Assembly: GCA_964030785.1 (NCBI GenBank)
Contig: OZ034969.1
Span: 72,157,562 to 72,221,561, forward strand
DNA from: Siderastrea siderea
Lineage: Eukaryota > Cnidaria > Anthozoa > Scleractinia > Rhizangiidae
Direction: 5' to 3'
DNA: 64,000 nucleotides
Part shown: positions 15,101 through 25,400 of the stretch, in pieces
Position numbering within the stretch: the first letter of the stretch is position 1
How the letters are laid out: each line of letters starts with the position of its first letter
Translations under genes and position numbers: made by a program
The notes under the pieces: generated by a model
Told to the model about the DNA's origin: nothing
Databases searched by the model: none
The model's input: only the letters and a program-made list of their open reading frames with translations

Positions 15101-15178
15101 GAGAAATACTTCGACAAACTTTTTAAACAAAATTTCTCTAACCCTGACAAGAAATCCAAAGTTCAAAGAAAACGGTGA
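197..15178 (+). CDS. BAZ1B: BAZ1B/WSTF-like bromodomain and PHD-finger chromatin remodelling subunit (5' partial)
   Basis: Twenty-four exons with GT/AG junctions give one continuous frame of 1,249 residues and TGA at 15176: 197-227, 315-486, 1303-1406, 2214-2405, 3139-3227, 3472-3589, 4013-4043, 4414-4636, 5205-5235, 5518-5825, 6206-6358, 6729-6795, 7271-7381, 7724-7924, 8682-8822, 9055-9138, 10061-10233, 11099-11163, 11452-11976, 12416-12905, 13351-13450, 13768-13851, 14276-14419, 15065-15178. Visible domains in order: DDT (residues about 11-102), charged coiled coil (196-330), the PIGYDRNHSRYW block (about 345), PHD finger 1 (611-657, CKICRSKG), PHD finger 2 (709-755, CHTCGEDGDLICCD), a K/R/S/D/E-rich linker (765-1136), and a bromodomain (1137-1235) keeping the YN acetyl-lysine residue. 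Alignment of PHD1 and the block before it (WDLSAENA) favours BAZ1B over BAZ1A. In the family this protein partners the ISWI ATPase in nuclear remodelling complexes. The N-terminal WAC domain lies upstream of the window. The first exon is the least certain. Confidence 0.92.
801..993. mobile_element. 193-bp MITE flanked by TTAA (piggyBac-like)
   Basis: TTAA at 797-800 and at 994-997 flank a segment that begins CCCTTTCGCTCT and ends AGGGCTCAAAGGG. The ends are inverted and imperfect beyond CCCTTT. A TTAA target duplication and CCC-starting termini are typical of piggyBac-type elements. It lies in a BAZ1B intron and has no coding capacity. Confidence 0.6.
7123..7143. repeat. Poly-C tract (21 C) in a BAZ1B intron
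   Basis: An uninterrupted run of C lies between exons 12 and 13 of BAZ1B. On the minus strand it is a G run. Similar runs occur near 20020, 48850 and 63045. Confidence 0.9.
9172..9970. repeat. Degenerate GTCA tetranucleotide microsatellite split by a MITE
   Basis: GTCAGTCAGTCA-type repeats run 9172-9290 and resume at 9894-9970 with the same variants (GACGG, GACAGATA). The 600 bp between them are unrelated and end in inverted repeats, so the array was probably interrupted by an insertion. Confidence 0.75.
9292..9891. mobile_element. 600-bp MITE-like insertion with imperfect inverted ends
   Basis: The left end contains AAATTTTCGCGGGA and the right end its near inverse CCCGCGAAAATTT, each about 10-15 bp inside the boundary. 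TA dinucleotides at 9290-9291 and 9892-9893 could be the target duplication. Internal sequence repeats TTTCGCGGA-like motifs on both arms. No conserved protein is visible. Confidence 0.55.
10347..10743. mobile_element. 397-bp foldback MITE flanked by TTAA
   Basis: TTAA at 10343-10346 and 10744-10747 flanks ends GAACGGTGCCTCCT and AGGAGGCACCGTCC, which are inverted with one mismatch. The two arms stay complementary well inside the element: GAATCCAAAACGAAAATG near 10425 faces its inverse near 10590, and both carry CCACGCATTTTTC. The whole unit can fold into a long imperfect hairpin. It lies in a BAZ1B intron. Confidence 0.75.
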
Positions 15179-15830
15179 TCAAGAATTTCTAGGATTTTTC
15201 TTCTTTTATATAACTATTTCTTACACTTTGGAAATCAGTACAGTGGTATCATTTTTTTTCAGTTTCACATTGTATGCGAATAATGCATCATATGTTAATA
15301 ATTAAAGAAAATAAGAATTCTAAATAAGAAGAGATAAAGAAGTTTTAATACAAGAATTCAAAATGATCTCATTGGTGACCCGATGTTATCTTCAGTTGAT
15401 CAAGATGTAAGTCTGTCACTTTCTCTCCGTTCTAAAGTCTAGTTTTCATACGATCGATCGATACAATCACTGATGAAAAAAACAAATTAATAGCGATGTA
15501 GCGATCATACGAAAACGTAACACACGGCCATCTTGTACCCGATCGCTGAGCGCTGGAAGCTTCACAGCAGTATTTTTATGATGGTTTATTTTTCATTATC
15601 TTGAAAATTAAATTGAAATTTGGAAAAAATTACGTTATACCGGAGCTTGTTCAATTCTGGTGGTGAAAGAGGAAGACGTTCAACGGCAGGTTTCTTTTTA
15701 CTGTCTGCTTGTTTCGACAGGATGGCATCGTGCATTGCAGTGTCTTTATTTTCAGTACGGAGAGAAGTATAATGAAATACATTTCTGTAACACGTCGATG
15801 AACTTGCACTTTGTCATCTGACACTTGTAA

Positions 15831-15927
15831 TAAATTGTCGTTTGTTAATCTTGGAGGTGAATTCCACTCATTGTGTTTACCACTATGTGTTCATGTTATC
15901 CCAGTGTTGTTCATAAACAGAAATAAA
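15831..15927 (+). terminator. Candidate polyadenylation signals of BAZ1B
   Basis: AATAAA occurs at 15831-15836 and 15922-15927, about 650-750 bp after the BAZ1B stop codon. No other gene on this strand could use them nearby. Which one is used cannot be told from sequence. Confidence 0.4.
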
Positions 15928-18900
15928 ATTTTCCATGAATCACAACTGCCTGGTACCTTAAAGTACGCGCGCCAACGTTGAAACACTTGTTCTTGCATTC
16001 GCAGTGGGGACCTGTTATTACAAAAAAAAAGTACCCAAGTGACCTATTAAAATCACTGATCGCTTTACATGCACCTCAGCAAATGCTATCTATTGTAGGA
16101 CATGCACTTTTCGTAAAAAGATATAAGCTTACAATGGCGAAACAGGGAGGAGACTAGGCCACCTCCTCCGCGAACACCTGCGAGACCTACAGTTTCCTGA
16201 TTTGCTCTGACGAAGGGCCAACGCGCGAAACGTCAGCCTTTTAAAAATTTCTTTACGGTCATGTGGCCAATTTACCTTCTTTACTCAATTGGTAATCCAA
16301 ATTTTTGTGTTAGTGACAGTGGATGACGTTTCCGCAACCTTTGCAGAAGTCACCATCAGTTTCTGGCTTGACTCCATGGTTCAAACCACTTTCTGTAATA
16401 TAAGCTACGTCATGATTAAGCGTGAGCGTTCTCGGTTTCTCATGATCTTTCGTTACCACAACTGCGACAAGGAACGTCACAAGACAACAGAAAAGAAAAA
16501 TGGGCTTGCACGCGAGTCGTTCAATTTACTACCTGCACATTTCTTTGCTCTCAAAGTAAAATAACTAACGAGCGTAAACATCGCGCGTTAAATCTTCCTT
16601 CCTCTGTCCGATTGTTCGGCCACATTCAGGTAAAAGTACACGAATTGGATCAATCGCTTTAAAAAGAACGTGGATTCAAGCAACATTTTCCTAGGCGTTT
16701 CCGTTCGTGGTTGTGTAAATATACGGCTTCAACTAATCCGTTGCAAGATCCATTGATCTTGCAAATTATTACCGTGTATAAATAAAAATTCATTCATTCA
16801 TTGAAAGAACCACTGAGCCGGAACAGGTGGATGCCGCCTTCAGTCGCCCTTGTCTTTTCCAAGGACAGTTCCAGACCCAGCCATTTTGTCGCATTGGGCA
16901 TGATCAGTTTTAAAGTATTAAAAGCCAAGTTTCTGCTGCAAGGAGCACTCTCGATTTCATCAGGTAGAATTTCGCACGCTTGGTGCAGTTGGTGGATGAC
17001 CGCTGAAAGGCTGCTCAGAGCGCAAAGCACCTAGGGAAGGCTTCGCCTTTCCCATATGTTGCGCTGTCAAAAAAATTCTGCGCGGAAAAGAGGCACCTGG
17101 ATACGAGGAAGATTAGTGTTGAGAATAAGGGCATACGACTTTTGAATTTCAAACCAGTCACCTTCCCACAGCCCTTGCACCCTTAATCTCGTACAATCTA
17201 CGCACTTCCCATCAGCCCACGAATAGAATGACAACATTTTAAACTTAGAATTTGTTTTAATGTTAGCATTTTCAAATCTCTCTACGTGGTATTACCCCCA
17301 GCTTTCCAGAAGCTGAAGAAAAAACAGTGAAGATGAAAAAAAGAAAAAAAAATTCGGACACACGTTACGTATACAACTTAGCGCCTGACTTAGCGCGCAA
17401 TGAAATTGCAGTGCGGCTCACCAGAAAAGTAGAGTGAACACGGACAACCGAACTTCAAACATCTCACACACACACAAGCTTGAGTCATGATAGGTAATTC
17501 AAATTTTCAAATCTGTGAATGAAGTCTATACTGTGACTGTACATTTGACAGCTCTTGTTATCCTGTACAGGGTGGTTCAGTAACCTGAGTAGGTGCATAG
17601 ATCCCCAGTATAATTATTCTGAGACTGGAGGAAAGCCTCCTCAAATAAAAGCTATTGAGCACTACTATTATGTGCTGCTGTTTGTTTGTTTTTACATATA
17701 ACTTGTTTGAATTAAATTTGGGGCACTGTAAGTAGTGGAAAGGTTAGAGTTCCTATATTGAAATAGTTTGTCAACAATCTAGTTCACAAAATTAATCTCA
17801 TTTCAAACAATGGCTTCCCTAGCACATATTTCTACAGATTCATTGGTCCAAATATTCCTAACATTAAAAAATATATAATTATATTATATTTACCTATTGA
17901 AGATTGACGTAACCGATTATTAAACAGTTCCACACTAACTTACTTGACGTACAACTAAACTAAGAACTACATTTACAATAGTCGAGGGAATGGTTACAAA
18001 ACCTTGCAAACTTGAACAGTGGTGTTGGAAGCGGCACAACCCCTCACGTACTATGGCTGATTATGGTTTTGGTTCAAACTGATTCAGTAAACACAGTCGA
18101 AAACCTATTGTGCCACGGGTTTGCGCAAGGTTAAGGCCAAAAGGCCAAAAACGCTTCAAAGGAAAACAGTTTGTCAGTAACCACTGCCTTTCACTAGCTA
18201 TGTATTTTGCAGGTAATGTATAAACACAGCTTAATCCCCAAAACTATAAACCCCAAAATGGTGGAAAATTTCTAAGCCCTCAAAATGACAAAACATGTTA
18301 CCTATTTAGTCGCAACCGTAGCCTGACCATTCCAAAGTCGCTTGAAATTTTTTCGGCCAAACAGATTCAACATTTCCATTCAACACTGTTGAATTCGCCA
18401 AGTTAAACGTTTGTGCCCCCTGCTGAATGACGTTAAATGATTCTGACGGATGTTGAATATGATGCTGAACAAAGATTGACCGCCATCAGACACTCCGGGG
18501 TGTAAAATGTTGGATAATGTTGAATCTGCTTGACCGAGGCTTTAGTCGCATTGAAAAAAGTGCAACATTTTCAACCTTCGAAACAGTTGAAGGCCAAGTA
18601 ATACGGGCAAAATGTTCATGCAACTTTGTCACGCAACAAATGTTGCATTGCACGTTGAGATTGTTGTGCGTATGACCACCTTCTCGCGCAACAAATTTTT
18701 ATGTTGGACAAAATTAGACGTCGCTTTTGAGCACGGAGGTGGTGCTGTGCGACAACAAACAATCGCAACTTGCAACTCAACATTGTTGCGCCACAAGTTG
18801 CACGAAAATAATACTTGAATTACTTGGTCTTCAATCCACGAATAAACTAGATTGAAAAAACTTGCGCCATTTTATCAACAAGTTGAGAAAAACCAAAACC

Positions 18901-18932
18901 AATCGTTATTTGCTGCGAAATATGTTGGGTGC

Positions 18933-19094
18933 CCAAACCAGTGGATAGCGTTTTTCGTGCGCTCTGATTGGCTTCTCAAACTCGGGACGGTATCTGCTAT
19001 CCAGCTCCCGGCATTTTTCTGGATTTCGCAGGCGAGTCTTCCCTCATTTCTCAGAAAAAAGGAACTTTTTGGTGCTCGCTATCCACTGGTTTGG
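18933..19094. mobile_element. 162-bp MITE with 18-bp perfect inverted ends
   Basis: CCAAACCAGTGGATAGCG at 18933-18950 is the exact inverse of 19077-19094. A second palindromic unit with TTCACC-type arms follows at about 19104-19215. A 152-codon open frame crosses both but looks accidental. Confidence 0.65.
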
Positions 19095-19408
19095 TATATA
19101 CGAAAACAATTCTTCACCTCAGTGTCGGTGAAGAGTGGTAGATTTTTACCTCGCAGCATGGCGGCTCGGCAAATATCCACCACCATTCACTGCTCCACTT
19201 CGGTGAATAATTGTTTAAAAATATTACCCCTGCAGTGGTATAAAAGGTACTCGGAACAGTGTGAACCAAGCCTTTATTACTGGAGTCCGATCGCTATCAC
19301 TCAATCATGATAATCTTTAAATTTTTTTAGCTACTCTCAGAATAGCTACAAAGGTCGGTATGAGAAACTACTTCATTAAAACTCCCTATTTAAATCTTTT
19401 TATGTTTC

Positions 19409-22400
19409 CTATCTTTTTCTGAATGAAATTGCTGCAGAGCGCATCTTCACAGTAGCTGCCTCAGTTTCCCTCACGGTTTGTCGTACAGCGCTCATCAAGT
19501 TCTCCGCACATCCCACTAGAGTCTCTGTAGCTTCCATGTCCGCTTTTGGATCTGAGCAAACGAAAAGACAGAACATCTTGAAAACAATCCTGGAGCTGGA
19601 AAGAGCAGGCCCACTTAGATCCTACATTGTACGCATTGTTGAAATACAAAGGCCTAGTGTTAAAACCAAGTCAAAAGAGAACAAGGGTTCAAAACTCTCC
19701 CTCTCGTTTGTCCTGAGACTCTCGTGCGCTGTCGGCGACTCTCATGCGCTGTCGGCGACTCTCTTGCGCTGTCGGCGACTCTAATGCGCTGTCGGCGATT
19801 CTCGTGTGCTCTCGGTTGAATTCGCTCCAATTTTAATTAGAAACCATCCGAAGTTCAAACTCTCGAGCTCGTTTGACCTTTGGCTCCCATAAACTATCCT
19901 TGACTCTCGTGAGCTCTCATTCACAAGGAGTTTGAATTCTGGTCGAATCCCCCTCTCGTATAACACTGGGTTACTAAATCTGTACTTAGGATTCACTTTA
20001 CCACAAGCTAAGCCCCCCCCCCCCCACTCAACAATATTGTGTATTATAGTTACGGACAGGTTGAAAACACAAATTAGTAGATTTCTAGCCAGTCTTCTCG
20101 TCGGTTGCGTTTCCTGATTAGAACTGTGCCCTTACCCAGCCAAACACAAACTCACCGAGCTTGCCTGCCAGTTTACCTTTAATGTTACCGGTATTTAGCC
20201 TGTTCCATGCTCATATAATAGGGACGGCACAAAAATTGGAAAGGGAAGCGAAAATAAGACGCGCGGGATCTGGAGAAAAAGGGGGCGGTGGCGTCTCGTC
20301 TATTCCCAGCCTCCACGCGTTTTTCGCGCTTTCCCCACTACCTATGAGCCTGGAACAGGCTAACCGGTATTATACAATTATTAACATACAAATAAGCCTT
20401 AGGGAAGGAGGAGACGGATTGTGATAGCAAGGGAGGCGTCTACGCCTAGACCGTACTGGAGAAAATTCTTACCATCAGCTCCAATCATGGTGGCCTTGAC
20501 AGTTGCAACAATCTTCAGCTGTGTACTGATAGTAGGTATCCGTTCAATGGTTTGCGCCAGCGTCTAAAAACAACAACAGCAGTTAATACGACAAGAACGT
20601 TGATGTGCCCAAAATTTATTGGTCCGTGGGTGGTCGTTTTAACGTTGCTTCCTGTGCTATGTAACTGGCTACGCTTGTATTTCAGTAAATAAAAGCACTA
20701 GTTTAGCTGCACAAAGACAGAATGGGAGACTTGGGACAAAAATTGTTGCCTACTAAACTCTAACCTCCAACGAAGCAGTGTTGCCTACTACCGACCCACC
20801 CCTTCCATACTACCCGACCGACTCTCTTATCAAGGCGGGTTTTGACTCTTTAATCACCCACCCCTCCCTCGTCACCCATCCGACGGACTCTCTTACCACG
20901 ACAGTTCACCCACCCCTCCCTCCCTAACAACCTGAGTGAGTCTCTTATTAGGATAATTTAACCACCTCTCCCTCACTATCAACATGACTGATCGTCTTAT
21001 CAGAAATATTCACCCACCCTTCCCTTGCTACCCACCTGACTGACTCTCTTATCAGGACAATTTACCCACCCATCTCTTGCTACTCAACTGACTGACTTAT
21101 CACGACAATTTAACCACCTCTCCCTCACTACCAACATAACTGATCGTCTTATCAGAAATATTCACCCACCCTTCCCTTGCTACCCACCTGACTGACTCTC
21201 TTATCAGGACAGTTTCTGACAATGTCAGAAGCGTAAGCAGACACTTCTTTACTGGCTGCTGCTATTTCCTTTGCCAGGGCAATCAGCTCTTTCTTGGAGC
21301 GTTGAGGCTGACCTTCCTCTTCCTCCCTGAAGTAAACGAAAACAAAAAACTTGAACCAGATGACAAAGCAGACGAAAAGTCGGAGCAGCAATATTAGAAC
21401 CTTTTCAAATTGTATTCTTGTGCCTTGTATCAGCTAAAAATAAGATTCAAGACTTTCACAGGCCGGGTAATGAAAGGACTAACACAATTTCTTAACCAAT
21501 AAGATCTGTACGGGGAAGAAAAAACGTGGAGCGCCATCAAACAGTTTTGCGTTTCGCTGTCATCCACTAAGCAGCCTGAATTCTGATGTCGTCCACAACT
21601 GGTTTGGCGCCATTTTCTCCGGCATTTAGGCTGTCGGTTTTTCGCCACTGACACAAACGAAAAATGCACGAACCCCATGCCTAACCGGGTTAAATTTTAC
21701 CTCATGAATTGTGACATCTTAGCGAAGAGAATGGCCATCTTTTTAACTGCTTGGATCATTTCATTTCCTTCTTCTTCCCACTTTAGAGCCTCCCTGTGCA
21801 GGTGATGAGCTGCCATCTGAAAACGCAACAATCACCTTTCGTTTACAAACGACCGCACATGCGGCAAACCTTAGGGGGTGGCAAAATAATTGACACTTAT
21901 TATCAGTTGTTGATCTAAGAAATAACTTAAGAAACATTTTTTCTTGATACCGGGCTTGTATGGGGGATGATGGACCCTTTCTTCCACAGGGCGCAGAGGA
22001 ATCAGATTTGACCGTAATACTGGCTAAATTCATCGCGCAAATTTAATTGAAATCAGTCGGCTGTCTGTCGGCTGTTAGTTACTGGTGATACGCCCACAGT
22101 AACTGCTGTATGCGGTTTTTGTCTTGCGGATAGAATTTCACCAGACGGGTAACAAGATAGCATGACGCTTTGTTCAGTCACGTTCATTGTTTTGAATCAA
22201 CAAGATCGACATGCGCGATGAATTTAGGCAGCATTACAGTCAAATATGACTCCTCTGCGCCCTGTGTTTCTACAAGTATTAAACATACCGCCATTCTGTT
22301 ATCCTCAGGTGGTTGTTCCAAAACTTGCTGAACTTCTACCATTTCATCAGATGGTAGGGGTGGGCGAGGAGGCGGCGGTGCAGCAGCTTCTTTAGGGAGG

Positions 22401-25400
22401 GGTGGGCGGGGAGGAGGGACCTCTTGTTCTGGAGTGGTTGCAGCTAGTTGTGAAAAAAATGCGAGAACGATTACAGTGCTTACAATTCTAGCAATAGACT
22501 ATTTTGAAGACTTGATAAAGAGAAGTGGTGTGGAGCTCGGTAAGTTACCTGCATTCCGGCAGTTTTCCTCAAACATGAAAGCTCAGTGTAAATGCTAGAC
22601 TCGTTCCATGTCGCTTGTTATGATAGAAGGCGCGCGCGTGGTCCACGAACGTAAGTCAAAATGGCGGGAGAATGTCCACGCCCGAGTTCGTCCAATAATA
22701 CGAGCGACTTGGAGCAAGTCTATGTAAATACAGACCGGATACTAAAGCTAACCATCTGGGGACTTTATTTGACCTACTGAGGCTTAGCCATACCTAGACT
22801 GAGTAGGCCTAAATGAGTAGGCCTAAATACGGCCTACTGGGCCAACAAATAGAACTTGTCTCTGTTCTCGCAAACTTCTCGCCAACAGATTGCCAAACGT
22901 TATTTCACCGTCACGTTTATTCATACAGTAACGCAAAAGGCAAAATGGCCACGTGATCATGATTTTCCCGCCATTTTTCACTTTTGTCGTTTTCAACGTG
23001 ACAAGGCCTTTTTTCGCGTTCGATAACAACTTGAGCATTTACTTCAAGTTTTTGAATCGTTCTGATACAATTACCAGGCTTTGCTCAAGCCCAAAGTTGT
23101 TTTATTTACTATTCTATGTAACATAAACGGTTTACTGTCAGCGTTTACACAAACAGGAACAAAAAAGTACGAAAAGCGAGATGATGTTTAGCTGCCACCT
23201 TCACAAAGGCTGTCAATTTCTTTAAACGCATTCAACCGGTAAATAATATTTTACTCAACAGTTAGAAAGCGGCTTTTTTGTGTATTTTTAATTAGCTTTT
23301 AACGAGTTTACACGAAGCATAAAAAGGAATGTTCCTGATTGTAGAACGGCGTCTGCTATAAACGTGATGCTAAAACACTGTAATCTTACCGATATGTAAT
23401 CCCGAGATATCCGGAGGAGGTGGAGGGAAATCTTCTTCTTCAGGTTCAGATGCACCGCAGACTATCACTCGAACTCCAGACACAGCGTCCTTTAGCTGCA
23501 AATCAAATCAAACATGAACTATTTCAGTCCCGTGCAAACTTGACGCAAGTTTCTCTGAGTGTTTTACTGTATTACTGCCTCGTAATCCCTCTTTACATTG
23601 GTAGCTCCTACTATTGTCGTTCTTGCAAATGTCACAATTTTGCATAAATGCGTCCGTCCATTTCTCTTGCCTTCTGTTGTTTCTAAAGAGTCGTTTTCTT
23701 TCGTTCCTACCCTTTCCTGGTCATTTGTTAAAATCATACCTAAAGTAATCTTAACATGTAACTCCTGGATAAAAGCTTACGTTTTGAACTTTAACTTTGC
23801 ATGTTACTGAAAGCTGCAAAAGTATGCCATACCATACACTGCACGAGGCACAAATTTCATAAAAAATGGTGTACACAATGGCATATGAGCCACAACCCAC
23901 GGTTTTTAAGTAAAAAAAACTGTGGCTTATATGCCAGCGTTTATGATAACCTTTTTGTGCATACATGTATAAAAGATACTCTCCTTACATTTACACTGAC
24001 AGCTCAGTACCTTTCTTGTTGACTCCCTTAATTTCCTCTGTGCATTTCTATCAGAAGGATTTGTGGCAACAGCTTTGGCATCAATGACTAGTGGGGTAAT
24101 ACCTGATAGAGTGAAATAACCAGATTCAACTCCTGAACAGGAGAGGTATGTTTGTCTCAGTCGACACACTTAAGACCATTCTAAATATAAGGTAAGTATC
24201 TGCTTATAGGAGGTGGAAATGCAGTATTTGGGAGTCCACTTGGGAGGTGTTCACCTACAAAAGACTCTGTTGGTGGAAATTTGACTGTATTTGAGTCGAA
24301 ACACAATGTATTTCCCTACTAGTAATTGTTGCATGACAACCAATAACATCTTTGTTTGAGACTATTATTGGGGGGGAGGGGAGGGGGGCAGTTAAAGCTG
24401 AAAATTTAATGCAATTTAAGAAAGAAATAAACCCTTTTTTATAAGAATGCGTATAATTTGGCTGAGCCTGAGGATGTTCTTATTTTAGCCCATACATTTT
24501 CTTAAATTTTGGGGCAAATCTCATCCTCAATGTTCTTATAAAAATGGTTCTTATAAAAAAGAGTGTGAAAGGGATGAATTTTTTGTCATCACCAGATAAA
24601 CCACGCCTACATGATAGCACTTTGGGTTATCAGCAGGCTGTTTTGGTGTTCATCTATTAATAATTTTGAAACACCTTCGAATCATAGTACTTCTCAATTT
24701 TCCCAAGAATTCAGCAAAACTCTCCTTTTCTACTTCCTCCCTACAAATTTTTCTCAAAAAACATGTGACCGAAAAAATTCTCACAGGTTAATGGGCTTTG
24801 CACTAAAAAAACTGTCGACAGACTTTGTGATTCCACGAAACCTCGGGAGACAGTAAAGAAAAACTACTAAAATTTGGGTCACTTTTAATTAAAAATAGAA
24901 TGGCCAACTTTACACCAAACTTCACTTCTTCTGAAATTTTTCGAGATCACTACAACAATAATTATTTGTAAGGGTGCTGAATTGTATTCAAACTGTGACA
25001 CTTCTCAATTGGCAATATCATACTTACAATTTCCCAATGCCTCTTTTGCAGCACCCATTTTTGCAACATAGTCTGGGTCCAATGAGTTCTCCATCTCTGC
25101 TTCAGCAACATCCACCACTCTCTTGGCTCGTCGAGCAATGTTTGAACTTTTTGCAATCAGCAACTAATAATGTGAAAGGCAGAAGTTGAAAGGTTTTGCA
25201 TAAAATGCCAAGCTGTCAGTGTCTCAGTTTTTAAGTAAAAAGGAAAGTGAGAGAGGTAAGTCCTAGTAGCCTTGGGAAAGTGTGACTTGTGATGTAAATG
25301 ATTTTTTTTTTTAAGTAGGCAGGGGTAAAAGTCACAACAGTCCAAAAATTCTCCAACCACTGGTTGTCACTGACAGCCCTAACAAGAAAATCCATTTTTT

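Larger units (their letters stand above)
15179..19408. other. Intergenic region between convergent BAZ1B and vinculin
   Basis: This holds the BAZ1B 3' UTR and decayed repeats. Around 16130-16260 lies a repeat fragment with a CTGACGA ... GAAACGTC motif. At 16783-16803 an AT-rich stretch ends in (ATTC)n, like a LINE 3' tail. A reading frame on the minus strand at 16794-17030 (78 codons) resembles nothing I recognise. Segments near 18360-18560 and 18600-18810 repeat CAACATTGTTG-like motifs on both strands and look like MITE debris. I see no conserved gene. Confidence 0.6.

Noticed and set aside
197..15178. BAZ1A instead of BAZ1B for the first gene
   Set aside because: The blocks before and within PHD1 (WDLSAENARCKICRSKG, FHLQCLRPALSEVPEG) and GYDRNHSRYW fit BAZ1B better, though a pre-duplication ancestor of both cannot be excluded.
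16794..17030. Minus-strand frame of 78 codons (LHQACEILPDEIESAP)
   Set aside because: It could be a fragment of a gene, but no splice context or family is recognisable; overlapping plus-strand frame is equally open.
18852..19310. A 152-codon plus-strand open frame
   Set aside because: It crosses two palindromic MITEs whose inverted ends explain the sequence; no known protein pattern is present.
19721..19815. Regular 20-bp repeats resembling a CRISPR array
   Set aside because: The copies are directly adjacent with no spacers, lie in a vinculin intron and the genome is animal.
22668..22980. Inverted AAAATGGCGGGA and TCCCGCCATTTT about 300 bp apart
   Set aside because: Only twelve bases match and no target duplication is visible, so I did not call an element.
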